The notes under the pieces: model-generated
Databases searched by the model: none
The model's input: only the letters and a program-made list of their open reading frames with translations
What the model was told of the DNA's origin: nothing
Made by a program: the position numbers and the translations under genes
Part shown: positions 37,207-47,735 of the stretch, piece by piece
How the letters are laid out: every line of letters begins with the position of its first letter
How positions within the stretch are numbered: position 1 is the stretch's first letter
Assembly (NCBI RefSeq): GCF_002150005.2
Contig: NZ_MSPP01000004.1
Coordinates: forward strand, 162,180 to 226,179
DNA length: 64,000 bases
Source of the DNA: Marivivens niveibacter
Lineage (GTDB): Bacteria; Pseudomonadota; Alphaproteobacteria; Rhodobacterales; Rhodobacteraceae
Direction of reading: 5' to 3'

Positions 37207-38610
37207 TCAGTCTTTGATCCGTTTTGGTAGGTTATTGGCCCAAGCGCTGATCGTACCTGCGCCCAGACAAACGACCATATCACCGGGGCGGGCCTGTTCG
37301 CGGACCAGACGTTCCAGATCATCCTCGGAAATAATCGCGCGGGCATGGCGGTGACCGTGGCGGATCAGACCCGCGACCAGATCATCGCGCGTTGCGCCCG
37401 GAATAACGTCTTCGCCTGCTGCGAAAACTTCGGCGATGGCAACCACGTCTGCCTCGTTAAAACACGCGCAGAAATCATCGAACAGCGAATGCAGGCGGCT
37501 ATAGCGGTGCGGTTGATGCACGGCGATCACGCGGCCTTCGGAGGCTTGGCGCGCGGCCTTTAGGACAGCAGCGATTTCGACAGGGTGGTGACCGTAATCG
37601 TCGATGATGGTCACGCCGCCCAGAACCTCGCCCACTTTGGTGAAACGACGGTTCACGCCGCCGAATTTTGCCAAAGCTTCGCGGATTTCATCCTTTTTCA
37701 TGCCCAGATGGCGGGCAACGGCAACAGCCGACAATGCGTTCGATACGTTGTGATCGCCCGGCATCGGCAAGGTGCAGCCTTCGATCACGTCTTCTTCGGC
37801 TTGCAGCGCTACATCGAAATGCGCCACGCCTTTTTTGTAGGTCAGGTTCACAGCACGCACATCAGCCTGCGCGTTGAAACCATAGGTGATCACGCGGCGA
37901 TCGGTGATTTTACCGACAAGCGACTGCACTTCTGGGTGGTCGGTGCAGCAGACCGCGACGCCGTAGAACGGGATGTTCGATACGAAATCATAGAACCCTT
38001 GGCGCAGGTTTTCGATGCTGCCCCAGTGTTCCATATGTTCGGGGTCGATGTTGGTGACGATCGCGATGGTCGCAGGCAGACGATTGAACGTGCCGTCGGA
38101 TTCGTCCGCCTCGACCACCATCCATTCGCCTTCACCAACGCGCGCGTTCGATCCATAGGCGTGAATGATGCCGCCGTTTACAACGGTCGGGTCCAACTGG
38201 CCGTGATCCAGCAGCGCCGACACCATCGTTGTGGTTGTCGTTTTACCATGCGTCCCCGCAACAGCCACATTGGATTTCAGGCGCATCAGTTCGGCCAGCA
38301 TTTCCGCGCGGCGCACAATAGGCAGGCCGCGGCGGCGGGCTTCGTCTAGTTCGGGGTTCCCCGGTTTGATGGCCGACGAAATCACGACAACCTGCGCATC
38401 GTTCAGGTTTTGCGACGACTGGCCTTCGAAAATGGTGACGCCCATTGCGGCCAGACGATCGGTGATTTTCGATGTTTTCGCGTCAGATCCCTGAACGGTG
38501 TAGCCAAAGTTCACCAGAACCTCGGCAATGCCCGACATACCGATACCGCCAATGCCGACGAAATGGATGGCACCCACATCGGTGGGCAGTTTGGTACGTG
38601 CTGCGTTCAT
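37207..38610 (-). CDS. murC: UDP-N-acetylmuramate--L-alanine ligase
   Basis: The 467-residue Mur ligase adds L-Ala to UDP-MurNAc with ATP. The N-terminal Rossmann motif [14 protein letters not shown], the P-loop [14 protein letters not shown], the Glu/His loop [10 protein letters not shown] and the C-terminal [12 protein letters not shown] are present. The ATG overlaps the murG stop (ATGA). Confidence 0.97.
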   Translation of the reverse strand: MNAARTKLPTDVGAIHFVGIGGIGMSGIAEVLVNFGYTVQGSDAKTSKITDRLAAMGVTIFEGQSSQNLNDAQVVVISSAIKPGNPELDEARRRGLPIVRRAEMLAELMRLKSNVAVAGTHGKTTTTTMVSALLDHGQLDPTVVNGGIIHAYGSNARVGEGEWMVVEADESDGTFNRLPATIAIVTNIDPEHMEHWGSIENLRQGFYDFVSNIPFYGVAVCCTDHPEVQSLVGKITDRRVITYGFNAQADVRAVNLTYKKGVAHFDVALQAEEDVIEGCTLPMPGDHNVSNALSAVAVARHLGMKKDEIREALAKFGGVNRRFTKVGEVLGGVTIIDDYGHHPVEIAAVLKAARQASEGRVIAVHQPHRYSRLHSLFDDFCACFNEADVVAIAEVFAAGEDVIPGATRDDLVAGLIRHGHRHARAIISEDDLERLVREQARPGDMVVCLGAGTISAWANNLPKRIKD

Positions 38611-39707
38611 GACTGTACTTTCTTTTTATTGGCCAGCTCTTCGACAAGGCTGACAAGTCTTTCTGTGGCGTCGGGCATACCGCATGACAATGCCGCGACG
38701 GCCATTTGCGATGCACCTTGCGAGTTCGACAGAACCAACTCGATCTGTTCGCGCAGGCTATCGGTGGTTAGCTGGCTTTCAGGCATCAAAATTGCGCCAC
38801 CAGATTCGACCAATGCGCGGGCGTTTGCCGTCTGGTGATCAGCTGTCGCAGCGGCATAGGGCACCAAAATCGCGGGGCGACCAATCACGGAAATATCCGC
38901 GACCGAAGACGCGCCAGAGCGACTGATAACCAACTGCGCTTCGGCCATTTTTTCTGGAACATCGTGGATAAATGGTTCGACGTCGGCCTGCATGCCTGCC
39001 TCTGCATAGGCCGCGGTGACGCGATCCATATCTTCAGGACGGGCCTGTTGGATGACGCGCACGTATTGGCGTAGATTTTCGGGCAGCGAAGTGATCGCCG
39101 CAGGAACGTGATCGGACAGAACGCGCGCACCTTGCGATCCGCCCATGATCAGGATCGACATCGGGTATTCACCCGGTTCGATATACCCTGCCCCTGCGCG
39201 GTCCAAAACGGCGCTGCGCACTGGGTTACCTGTGTGCTGGCCCTCGACGCCTTCAGGCAGGGTCGTGGGCCATGTACCACACGCAATCGCATCAACGCGT
39301 TTGGCAAAAATCTGGTTCACGCGACCCAGAACACCGTTTTGTTCGTGGATCATGCGCGGTTTGCCCAGCAAGGTCGCCGCCGCAATCGCGGGGATCGACG
39401 GATACCCGCCAAATCCAACAACGACGGCGGGTTTGCTGCGCATCATGCGGAACGCAGCCGAAATAACCCCGCCCGCAATCTGGAACGGAACCATCAGTTT
39501 CGCAGCCGCGCCGCCACGGGCAAAGGTGCCGGATTTGAGTTCGATAATTTCGACCGCATCAGGGAAACCACCCGCATATCGTGCGCCCCGCGCATCGGTG
39601 GTCAGCTGTACCCGCCAGCCTTTGGCCAGCATCGCTTCGGCTAGGGCTTGGGCAGGGAACATGTGGCCGCCGGTGCCTCCGGCGGCGATGACCAATAGTG
39701 GTGCCAT
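38607..39707 (-). CDS. murG: UDP-GlcNAc:lipid I N-acetylglucosaminyltransferase
   Basis: The 366-residue GT28 enzyme converts lipid I to lipid II at the inner leaflet. The glycine-rich loops [18 protein letters not shown] and [10 protein letters not shown], and the C-terminal UDP-GlcNAc site [12 protein letters not shown] with [15 protein letters not shown], are intact. It starts 2 bp after the ftsW stop. Confidence 0.96.
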   Translation of the reverse strand: MAPLLVIAAGGTGGHMFPAQALAEAMLAKGWRVQLTTDARGARYAGGFPDAVEIIELKSGTFARGGAAAKLMVPFQIAGGVISAAFRMMRSKPAVVVGFGGYPSIPAIAAATLLGKPRMIHEQNGVLGRVNQIFAKRVDAIACGTWPTTLPEGVEGQHTGNPVRSAVLDRAGAGYIEPGEYPMSILIMGGSQGARVLSDHVPAAITSLPENLRQYVRVIQQARPEDMDRVTAAYAEAGMQADVEPFIHDVPEKMAEAQLVISRSGASSVADISVIGRPAILVPYAAATADHQTANARALVESGGAILMPESQLTTDSLREQIELVLSNSQGASQMAVAALSCGMPDATERLVSLVEELANKKKVQS

Positions 39708-39709
39708 AC

Positions 39710-40876
39710 TTAGCGGCCCCTTCTCATCAGAATATCACCAATCTGTCCTTGCGGACGGCTGCGGGTAAACGCCAAAAGCATGCCGCAGACAATACCCGAT
39801 GCGATCACGGACGACCCGCCGTAGGACACAAATGGCAAAGTCATGCCTTTCGCGGGCAGCAAACGCACCGCAACGCCCATGTTAATCATCGCCTGAACGG
39901 CAAACATGCACGCCAGACCAGTGCCCGCCAGACGGATGAACGGATCGCGTTCTTTGGTCAGGCGATACAGCGAACGGATCACGATCACCGCATACAGCGC
40001 GACAATCGCAAGGACGAGGATCATTCCGTACTCTTCGGCTGCAACGGCAATGATGAAATCGGTATGCGCGTCAGGCAGGCTCATCTTCACCTGACCCTCG
40101 CCAACGCCAACGCCGAACAATCCGCCTTCGCGGATGGCGTTGGTCGCGTAACCCAGCTGGGTGCGCGGGTCGACTTCGGGGTTCAGGAACCCGTCGATAC
40201 GGCGCGCAAAGTGTTCGGAATTCATATAGGCAAAGCTGCCCGCAACGACCGTCGCACCAGCCACGCCCACCAGCAATAGCATCGGTGCACCCGCGACAAA
40301 GAACATGACGCACCAGCCAAACAAGATCAGGCAGGCCTGACCGAAATCAGGCTGCAGCGCGAGGATCAGACAGATCACCGCCGTCAGAATGAACGAATAT
40401 TGTTTACCTGGAGGGCCAGCCACCTCGGTCGAGGCAGCCATGAGCCACGCGGCAACGATAATAAACCCTGGCTTCAGGAATTCAGATGGCTGCACCGACA
40501 TACCGCCCAGCGACAGCCAGCGCGTTGCGCCTTTGCCAAAATCGGTGCCGATAAAGGGCAGCAAAAGGATCGCAATGAACGCCGCGATGAACCCCAATGT
40601 CGCCAATCGGCGCACCAATTTGGGCGACATCATCGACGTGATAAACATCACGATCATCGCCAAACCGCCAAATTGGGCCTGTTTCATCACATAATAGAAC
40701 GGGTCGAGATTGTTGCGTGCGGCCAGTGGTGGCGACGCGGCAAAGCCCAAAAGCAGGCCAACACCAAACAACATCATCACACAGGTCAGCGTCCATTTAT
40801 CAATGGTACGCCACCAACGAGGAAGGATCGGATCACCAGTTTGCACTGGGATCGACCCATAAACCATCTCTGTCAT
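39710..40876 (-). CDS. ftsW: Lipid II polymerase (SEDS family) FtsW
   Basis: The 388-residue protein with about ten transmembrane helices is the septal SEDS glycosyltransferase that works with FtsI. SEDS hallmarks are [31 protein letters not shown] (catalytic-type Asp) and [11 protein letters not shown]. An upstream in-frame TTG (40903) exists, but the ATG at 40876 has AGG upstream and fits the family. It is the first gene after the opposite-strand flavoprotein gene and must have its own promoter in 40877-41020. Confidence 0.95.
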   Translation of the reverse strand: MTEMVYGSIPVQTGDPILPRWWRTIDKWTLTCVMMLFGVGLLLGFAASPPLAARNNLDPFYYVMKQAQFGGLAMIVMFITSMMSPKLVRRLATLGFIAAFIAILLLPFIGTDFGKGATRWLSLGGMSVQPSEFLKPGFIIVAAWLMAASTEVAGPPGKQYSFILTAVICLILALQPDFGQACLILFGWCVMFFVAGAPMLLLVGVAGATVVAGSFAYMNSEHFARRIDGFLNPEVDPRTQLGYATNAIREGGLFGVGVGEGQVKMSLPDAHTDFIIAVAAEEYGMILVLAIVALYAVIVIRSLYRLTKERDPFIRLAGTGLACMFAVQAMINMGVAVRLLPAKGMTLPFVSYGGSSVIASGIVCGMLLAFTRSRPQGQIGDILMRRGR

Positions 40877-41020
40877 GGACCTAACTACCGCTAATTGCCT
40901 CAAAATCGTCCGTTTGCCGGATCTGGGGGTGATTCTAGCAACGCAGCACTACAAACGCTAGGGAAAATAACGGGGAAATCGGCGCTTGATTTGGCGAGCA
41001 ATTCGCGCGACTTGACGATC

Positions 41021-42196
41021 ATGAAAGTTAAAACGCTGATATTGGGTGCTGGCGCTGCCGGCATGTTCTGTGCAGCCCACGCGGGCGACGACGTGCTGGT
41101 GGTGGATCATTCCAAAACCGCAGGCGACAAAATCCGTATTTCGGGCGGCGGTCGATGCAATTTTACGCATCTGGAAACCACCGCGAAAAACTATCTGTCG
41201 CAGAACCCCCATTTCTGCAAATCGGCGCTGGCGCGCTACACGCCATGGGATTTCGTCGGGCTGGTATCGGGCTATGGCATTGCATGGCATGAAAAGACCC
41301 AAGGCCAGCTATTCTGTGACAATTCCGCCAAAGAAATCATCGACATGCTGCGGTCGGAAATGGACAAGGCAGGCGCAAAATTGTGGCTAAAAACCGCCGT
41401 GATCGACGTTACGTTCGACGGTCAATATCGCACGCGCGTCACTCGCGACGGACAGGACATGGTCATCATGTCCGACAATCTGGTCGTGGCGACGGGCGGA
41501 AAATCTATCCCGAAAATGGGCGCGACGGGCATCGGATATAAAATCGCCGAAGATTTTGGAATTCCCGTTACACAAACGCGGCCCGCGCTGGTTCCCTTTA
41601 CCTTTTCCGATGCGCGGTTTGCGGGCGTTTCGGGTATTTCAGCGCCCGTTCTAGCCCGCGCAAACGATGGGCCGGAATTCGCTGATGCACTGCTATGCAC
41701 GCACCGCGGGCTGTCCGGCCCTGCTATGTTGCAGGTGTCCAGCTATTGGCACAAAGGCGAAGAGATCACGATCAACCTGATCCCGTCGATCGATATCGTG
41801 GCCCATTTGAAAAAGGCCCGCACCGATCACCCGCGCAAGGCCGTCACCACGGTTTTGGGCAGTGTCCTGCCATCCCGCCTGATCAATCATCTGGCCGAGG
41901 ACTTCGCCCTAACGGACGTTTGCGCGCAGTGGTCCGACAAACGCATCGACGATCTGGCAACCGCCCTGCGCCAATGGCAGGTCAAACCATCCGGCACCGA
42001 AGGCTACCGCACCGCCGAGGTTACCTTGGGCGGCGTCGATACCGATTACCTGTCATCGAAAACGATGGAATCCAAAACCCACAAGGGCCTGTATTTCATC
42101 GGCGAATGCGTCGATGTAACAGGCTGGCTAGGCGGGTATAATTTCCAATGGGCGTGGGCATCGGCCTATGCGGCAGGAACGGCGATCAGCGGCTAA
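41021..42196 (+). CDS. NAD(P)/FAD-dependent oxidoreductase, BaiN/HI0933-like, within the dcw cluster
   Basis: The 391-residue flavoprotein has the N-terminal dinucleotide-binding motif LILGAGAAGMFCAAHAG and the family marker KIRISGGGRCNFTH. The C-terminal FAD motif is GLYFIGECVDVTGWLGGYNF. Homologues reduce or isomerise double bonds (BaiN in bile-acid metabolism), but most are uncharacterised. The frame is open from 40895, but similarity begins at the ATG at 41021. It is the only plus-strand gene between mraZ and recN and splits murD from ftsW. Its stop is one base from the murD stop. Confidence 0.9.
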   Translation: MKVKTLILGAGAAGMFCAAHAGDDVLVVDHSKTAGDKIRISGGGRCNFTHLETTAKNYLSQNPHFCKSALARYTPWDFVGLVSGYGIAWHEKTQGQLFCDNSAKEIIDMLRSEMDKAGAKLWLKTAVIDVTFDGQYRTRVTRDGQDMVIMSDNLVVATGGKSIPKMGATGIGYKIAEDFGIPVTQTRPALVPFTFSDARFAGVSGISAPVLARANDGPEFADALLCTHRGLSGPAMLQVSSYWHKGEEITINLIPSIDIVAHLKKARTDHPRKAVTTVLGSVLPSRLINHLAEDFALTDVCAQWSDKRIDDLATALRQWQVKPSGTEGYRTAEVTLGGVDTDYLSSKTMESKTHKGLYFIGECVDVTGWLGGYNFQWAWASAYAAGTAISG

Positions 42197-42197
42197 T

Positions 42198-43607
42198 TTA
42201 ACCTTTATTCGCCAGCACGTCGTTCACCGCGTCCACAAACGCATCGCCCCGTTTTTCGAAATTGTCGTATTGGTCGAAACTTGCGCAGGCTGGAGCCAAT
42301 AGGACTGTGTCGCCCTCTTGCGCCTCGGCCAAGGCGATGGCTACGGCGCGGTCCATTGTGGTGCAGATTTCCGCATCTACGCCTGTCAGCTGACGCGCGA
42401 AGTCTTCGGCTTCGCGACCAATGACGTAGGCTTTGGCGACGTGGTCCAGATGCGGGATTATCGCATCCAATCCACCCTCTTTCTGCAGACCACCGCAGAT
42501 CCAGCGGATGTTTCTGAACGCTTGTAGAGCCTTGGCCGCGCTGTCCACATTTGTCGCCTTGGAATCGTTGATTACGCGCACGCCGTTCCGTTCGGCGATT
42601 AACTGGCTGCGGTGCGCAAGGCCCGGATAGGACTGCATCGCGTTTTCAATCACGCGCGGCGCAATGCCAAGCGTCCGGCACGCAGCATAAGCCGCGCAAG
42701 CATTCTGATGGTTATGCGCACCAGGCAGGCCAGCAATCGGGCGCAGGTCAATGTTCGCGACCTGACGGCCCTTGCGGTATTCGCTTAGGAACCCTTTGCG
42801 CGCGAAAACGTTCCAGCCTTCGCCGTCCAGTTTCTGGCCCGAGGAAATGCGGATCACGCGGTCATCCGACATTGCAGTGGACAATTGGTTCGCCAGATAT
42901 CGGCCTTCGTTTTCGTCAACGCCGACGATGGCGCGGTCTGGGCCGCCTTCGGCGAACAGGCGTCGCTTGGCTGCGAAATAGCCGCCCAAACCGCCGTGAC
43001 GGTCCAAATGGTCAGGCGATAAATTGGTCAAGATCGCCACGTCAGGAGTCAGCGACCGCGCCAGATCGGTTTGGTAGGAGGATAGTTCCAGCACCACGAC
43101 TTCGCCGTCAATCGCAGGATCAATATCCAGCACCCCGCGACCAATGTTGCCCGCCAATTGAGTCGGACGACCCACGGTCGTCAGGATGTGATGGATCAGG
43201 GCCGAGGTGGTCGATTTCCCGTTCGATCCGGTGACCGCGATGACCTTGGGCGTGATGTCGAACCCGTCCCAATCGTCTGTCGCGTAGGATTGGAAAAACA
43301 GGCCGATGTCGTTGTCGACGGGAACGCCTGCATCCCATGCCGCCGCAACCGCAGGGTTCGGCGCTGGGTACAGATGCGGAATACCGGGCGATACAATCAA
43401 TGCCGACACGCCGTCATAGGCGCCGTTGCGGGTTAGATCGCGGATTTCGATGCCTTCGGCCTCTGCCGCGTCGCGGCCTGTGGCGCTGTCATCCCATGCG
43501 ATAACCTGCGCGCCGCCTGCGACCAAAGCCTTGGCCGTGGCGCGGCCCGAACGGCCCAGCCCCAGAACTGCAACTGTTTGTCCGCCGTATCCCGAAACTG
43601 GTATCAT
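42198..43607 (-). CDS. murD: UDP-N-acetylmuramoyl-L-alanine--D-glutamate ligase
   Basis: The 469-residue Mur ligase adds D-Glu. The P-loop is [17 protein letters not shown], with a Rossmann-type N-terminus [23 protein letters not shown], the [11 protein letters not shown] segment and the C-terminal [18 protein letters not shown]. It has a 94-bp gap from mraY that contains an intrinsic terminator, and it is convergent with the flavoprotein gene. Confidence 0.97.
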   Translation of the reverse strand: MIPVSGYGGQTVAVLGLGRSGRATAKALVAGGAQVIAWDDSATGRDAAEAEGIEIRDLTRNGAYDGVSALIVSPGIPHLYPAPNPAVAAAWDAGVPVDNDIGLFFQSYATDDWDGFDITPKVIAVTGSNGKSTTSALIHHILTTVGRPTQLAGNIGRGVLDIDPAIDGEVVVLELSSYQTDLARSLTPDVAILTNLSPDHLDRHGGLGGYFAAKRRLFAEGGPDRAIVGVDENEGRYLANQLSTAMSDDRVIRISSGQKLDGEGWNVFARKGFLSEYRKGRQVANIDLRPIAGLPGAHNHQNACAAYAACRTLGIAPRVIENAMQSYPGLAHRSQLIAERNGVRVINDSKATNVDSAAKALQAFRNIRWICGGLQKEGGLDAIIPHLDHVAKAYVIGREAEDFARQLTGVDAEICTTMDRAVAIALAEAQEGDTVLLAPACASFDQYDNFEKRGDAFVDAVNDVLANKG

Positions 43608-43670
43608 GCCGCATCCCCTGATTAGTTACCGATGCAATTACCGCCCCGCCCCTGCCCACGCAAGGACAAC

Positions 43671-43695
43671 AAAAAGGCGACCCAAAGGCCGCCCA
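43671..43695 (-). terminator. Intrinsic terminator between mraY and murD
   Basis: On the minus strand GGCGGCC (43693-43687), loop TTTG and GGTCGCC (43682-43676) form a 7-bp stem with one G-U pair, followed by TTTTTG. It lies just after the mraY stop. Confidence 0.75.
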
Positions 43696-43701
43696 AAAGT
43701 T

Positions 43702-44784
43702 TTAGCGAATTTTCAGTGTCGCAAGGCCGATCATCGCGAGGATCAGCGAGATGATCCAGAACCGGATCACGATCTGCGGCTCGCTCCAGCCTTTCTTTTC
43801 GTAGTGGTGGTGGATCGGGGCCATCAGGAACACGCGTTTGCCCGTGCGTTTGAAATACGCCACCTGAATGATCACGGACAAGGTTTCCATCACGAACAGA
43901 CCGCCAACAATCGCCAGAACGATTTCATGTTTCGTGGCAACGGCAATTGCACCCAACGCGCCGCCCAGCGCCAGCGATCCAGTGTCGCCCATGAACACAG
44001 CCGCAGGCGGAGCGTTATACCACAGGAACCCCAAACCGCCGCCGATCAGCGCGGCACAGAAAATCGTAATCTCGCCCGTGCCATCGACGTAGTGCACGTC
44101 CAGATATTCGGTAAAGTCAGCGCGGCCAACGAAATACGCGATGATACCAAAGGTCGCCGCAGCGATCATCACAGGCATAACCGCCAGACCATCCAAACCA
44201 TCGGTAAAGTTCACAGCATTCGCAGCCCCCACGATGACCAACATCGCGAATGGCACGAACAGGAACGATAGGTTCAGCAACATGTCTTTGAAAACTGGGA
44301 AGGCCAGCTGATTGGACAGACCTTCGGGGTGGTAGCTAGCCGCCCAGAACCCAGCGATGGCTGCGACCAGAAACCCAGCGGCCAATCGCGCCTTGCCCGA
44401 CAGGCCATCGGTCGATTGTTTTGTCACCTTGGCATAGTCATCAGTGAACCCGATCGCCGCGTAGCACAGAGTCACAAACAGCACCATCAGGACAAACGGG
44501 TTGTCCATGCGGGCCCACAAAACAGTGGAAAACGTCAACGCGCCAACGATCAATAGACCGCCCATGGTTGGCGTGCCTGCCTTGGCAAAGTGGCCTTCGG
44601 GGCCGTCTTCGCGGATTGGCTGACCTTTGCCCTGTTTGCGGCGCAATGCGTTGATCAATGGTTTGCCAAAGACAAAACCAAAAATCAGCGCCGTCATAAA
44701 CGCGCCACCAGCGCGGAACGTGATGTACCGAAACAGGTTAAAAAAATCACCGCCATCAGAAAGCGCCGTTAGCAGGTACAACAT
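43702..44784 (-). CDS. mraY: Phospho-N-acetylmuramoyl-pentapeptide transferase
   Basis: The 360-residue polytopic enzyme with about ten transmembrane helices transfers phospho-MurNAc-pentapeptide to undecaprenyl phosphate, forming lipid I. The active-site Asp pair [30 protein letters not shown] and the cytoplasmic loop [13 protein letters not shown] are diagnostic. It begins 3 bp after murF. Confidence 0.98.
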   Translation of the reverse strand: MLYLLTALSDGGDFFNLFRYITFRAGGAFMTALIFGFVFGKPLINALRRKQGKGQPIREDGPEGHFAKAGTPTMGGLLIVGALTFSTVLWARMDNPFVLMVLFVTLCYAAIGFTDDYAKVTKQSTDGLSGKARLAAGFLVAAIAGFWAASYHPEGLSNQLAFPVFKDMLLNLSFLFVPFAMLVIVGAANAVNFTDGLDGLAVMPVMIAAATFGIIAYFVGRADFTEYLDVHYVDGTGEITIFCAALIGGGLGFLWYNAPPAAVFMGDTGSLALGGALGAIAVATKHEIVLAIVGGLFVMETLSVIIQVAYFKRTGKRVFLMAPIHHHYEKKGWSEPQIVIRFWIISLILAMIGLATLKIR

Positions 44785-44787
44785 ATC

Positions 44788-46233
44788 TCAGCCCTCGTTT
44801 TCGTCTTTGGATTTGCGTTGCCCCAAATTGCGCAGCGCGTCAACGAGAGTGCTGACTTTGCTGCCTTTGGACCCTTTGACTAGGACAACATCGCCACTAT
44901 CGACGATACGGGACAGGTCTTTGACTAATTTTTCGGGCTTTTCGACCCAATGTCCGCGCTGTTCATCGGGCAGCGCATCAAAGAGGCTGCGCATCCGCGG
45001 ACCGACGCAATGGACAACGTCGATTTCGCTCATCGACGGATCATCAGATAGCGCCGCATGTAATTTCAATTCGTCTGCACCCAATTCCAACATGTCGCCC
45101 AGGATGGCAATGCGTCGGCCTTTGGAAATGCGGCCGATACCGTGACGCGGATCGCGAGAGGCCAGAACCTCTAGACTAGCGGTCATGGAAGTTGGGTTTG
45201 CATTGAACGCGTCATCTATCAGATCGAAATATTCACCGCTGCGGGCGGTGTCCAAATGGATTTCTTCGGCTGTTCCGCGTCCTTCGGGCGGGGTCCATTG
45301 TCCGATATCCAGCATCGCGCGTACGCGATCAGCCCCCAGCGCCCCGACGACAGCGACAACACCCATGGCGTTGGTTGCGAAATGGCGGCCTTCGGTCCCG
45401 ACTTTTAAAATAATCGGCGTACGCCAAGCGCGGCCCTGCGCAACGGTTGCGCCGCCGCGAATACGCACATCTGTTAAACGGTGGTGGTTTGCGGCCATCT
45501 CACCGAACGAGATAATTTTTGCGCCCTGCGCATGTGCAGCCGCACGCAGGATCGGCGTGGTTTCCAGATCGCCGTTGATTACAGCAACACCTTTCCGTTC
45601 CAGACCATCGAAAATCGCCGCCTTTTCCCGCGCGATACCGTTGATATCGTCGAACGCCTCTAGATGGGCGGCGGCAACGGTCGTGACCATCGCCACATGC
45701 GGACGCGCCATTTTCGCCAAAGGTGAAATTTCACCGGGGTGGTTCATGCCAATTTCGATAACTGCGTATTCGGTATCGGCAGGCATACGCGCCAACGTTA
45801 GTGGCACGCCCCAATGGTTGTTATACGACGCCTCTGCTGCGTGGGTTTTGCCCTGCGGAGACAACGCGTCACGCAACATTTCTTTGGTCGAGGTTTTGCC
45901 CACTGACCCCGTGATCGCAACGACGCGCGCTTTGGTCCGTGCACGGGCAGCTATGCCCAGCTTTTCCAACGCTGGCAGCACATCATCGACAATCAACAGC
46001 GGGGCGTCATCGCCAACATTGTCTGGACGATGCGTGACCATGGCGGCAGCAGCGCCTTTTTCCAGCGCTTGCGCCACAAAATCATGACCATCACGCGCCG
46101 CGGCCAGAGCGACAAACAAGTCACCTTTTTTAATCGTACGCGTGTCAATCGACACACCATAGGCCGACCAATCGGTTGTCGCTGTCCCGCCTGTTGCCTG
46201 TGCGGCATCGGCTGCTGTCCATAACGGCGTCAT
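44788..46233 (-). CDS. murF: UDP-N-acetylmuramoyl-tripeptide--D-alanyl-D-alanine ligase
   Basis: The 481-residue Mur ligase adds D-Ala-D-Ala to the tripeptide. The P-loop ITGSVGKTSTKEML and the DAFNANPTSM segment near residue 340 are MurF signatures. The ATG at 46233 overlaps the murE stop by one base (TAATG); a longer frame to 46263 lies inside murE and is not conserved. Confidence 0.97.
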   Translation of the reverse strand: MTPLWTAADAAQATGGTATTDWSAYGVSIDTRTIKKGDLFVALAAARDGHDFVAQALEKGAAAAMVTHRPDNVGDDAPLLIVDDVLPALEKLGIAARARTKARVVAITGSVGKTSTKEMLRDALSPQGKTHAAEASYNNHWGVPLTLARMPADTEYAVIEIGMNHPGEISPLAKMARPHVAMVTTVAAAHLEAFDDINGIAREKAAIFDGLERKGVAVINGDLETTPILRAAAHAQGAKIISFGEMAANHHRLTDVRIRGGATVAQGRAWRTPIILKVGTEGRHFATNAMGVVAVVGALGADRVRAMLDIGQWTPPEGRGTAEEIHLDTARSGEYFDLIDDAFNANPTSMTASLEVLASRDPRHGIGRISKGRRIAILGDMLELGADELKLHAALSDDPSMSEIDVVHCVGPRMRSLFDALPDEQRGHWVEKPEKLVKDLSRIVDSGDVVLVKGSKGSKVSTLVDALRNLGQRKSKDENEG

Positions 46234-47717
46234 TAAATTTTTCCGTCCAAAGCGAGAACGCATTGGGATGCGACCTCGACATCATCAAAATCCAAAATAT
46301 CGGTGCCGATGATCTGGCCTGTTTCATGCCCTTTGCCGGCAACCAACAAAGCGTCGCCAGGTTCCAACATATCAACGGCGCGCAAAATCGCCTCGGCCCG
46401 ATCACCAATATTGTGAATGTCGTTGCTGCGCACTGACAAAGCACCCTGCAACACGGCATCACGGATCGTTGCGGGGTCTTCGGAACGGGGATTGTCGTCA
46501 GTAATGATTACGACATCAGCGTTTTCTGCTGCAGCCTGCCCCATCAACGGACGTTTGGTTGTATCGCGATCACCGCCCGCGCCCACGATGGCAATAATGC
46601 GGCCAATCACATGAGGGCGGATGGCCTGCAACGCCGTTTCAACAGCGTCGGGCGTGTGGGCATAATCCACGTAAACAGCCGCGCCATTGTCGCGCGTCGC
46701 CGCCAGCTGCATCCGTCCGCGCACGGTCGTCAGATGCGGCAAAACATCGAACACATCGTCAGGATCCGCGCCAGCGCCAATGACCAAACCTGCCGCAAGC
46801 ATAACGTTTTCGGCCTGAAAACCACCGATCAAACTCAGACGAGTCAAATGCGTTTTGCCTTGCCACGAAAACCGTAGATCCTGCCCCGTTGCGTCAAATC
46901 GTTGCGACAACAGCTGCAATCGCGCCATCGGCCCACGCCCGACGCCCAAAATCTCCAATCCGCGCATTTCGCAGATTTCCATAACATCGACGCCTTTGGG
47001 ATCATCTAGGTTGATTACCGCCACGGCCTCGGGTGGTAAAACACGTGTAAACAGGCCCATTTTGGCATCGAAATAGGCTTCGAATGTTTTGTGATAATCC
47101 AAATGGTCTTGGGTGAAATTGGTGAAACCAGCAGCCGACAACACCACGCCATCCAGACGTTTTTGGTCCAAACCGTGACTGGACGCTTCCATTGCCACAT
47201 GGGTCACACCGTTTTTCGCCGCCTCGGCCAAAACGCGCTGCAATGTGATTGGATCGGGCGTCGTGTGCCGTAGGGGATGCGACCAGACACCTTCGACACC
47301 GGTGGTGCCTAGGTTGACCGCAGCCAAATCCAGTTCACCCCAAATTTGGCGACAGAATGTCGACACGGATGTTTTTCCATTGGTTCCGGTGACTGCAACG
47401 GCCGTTTCAGGTTGCGGCCCGAAAAACAACGCGGCGGCGCGCGACAATGCCTGACGAGGGCCTTCGGTCAAAACGACTACGGTGTTTGTACCTTCGGCGG
47501 CTTCCCGCGCAAGAGCTTCGCCCGCACGGTCAGTCAGAATCGCGGCGGCTCCATTTTCAACAGCCTTTTGTGCAAATTCGGCCCCGTGGACATTGCTGCC
47601 AGGCATCGCACCGAACAAAAATCCGGGCATCACTTCGCGGCTATCTAGCGTAATTCCAGTGATTTCCGTCTGGAATGCTGACTGCCCCGCAAGCCCAAGA
47701 TCGGCCAAAGTTACCAT
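46233..47717 (-). CDS. murE: UDP-N-acetylmuramoyl-tripeptide synthetase (meso-DAP adding)
   Basis: The 494-residue Mur ligase has the P-loop VTGTNGKTSVSTF and the C-terminal DDNPRSEDP motif, whose DNPR indicates meso-diaminopimelate as the added residue. The peptidoglycan is therefore of the usual Gram-negative A1gamma type. It begins 18 bp after ftsI. Confidence 0.97.
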   Translation of the reverse strand: MVTLADLGLAGQSAFQTEITGITLDSREVMPGFLFGAMPGSNVHGAEFAQKAVENGAAAILTDRAGEALAREAAEGTNTVVVLTEGPRQALSRAAALFFGPQPETAVAVTGTNGKTSVSTFCRQIWGELDLAAVNLGTTGVEGVWSHPLRHTTPDPITLQRVLAEAAKNGVTHVAMEASSHGLDQKRLDGVVLSAAGFTNFTQDHLDYHKTFEAYFDAKMGLFTRVLPPEAVAVINLDDPKGVDVMEICEMRGLEILGVGRGPMARLQLLSQRFDATGQDLRFSWQGKTHLTRLSLIGGFQAENVMLAAGLVIGAGADPDDVFDVLPHLTTVRGRMQLAATRDNGAAVYVDYAHTPDAVETALQAIRPHVIGRIIAIVGAGGDRDTTKRPLMGQAAAENADVVIITDDNPRSEDPATIRDAVLQGALSVRSNDIHNIGDRAEAILRAVDMLEPGDALLVAGKGHETGQIIGTDILDFDDVEVASQCVLALDGKI

Positions 47718-47735
47718 AGCTATCGCAGCCCCCTA

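Noticed and set aside
37585..38349. 254-codon plus-strand frame inside murC
   Set aside because: Antisense to an intact, well-conserved MurC; typical shadow of codon bias.
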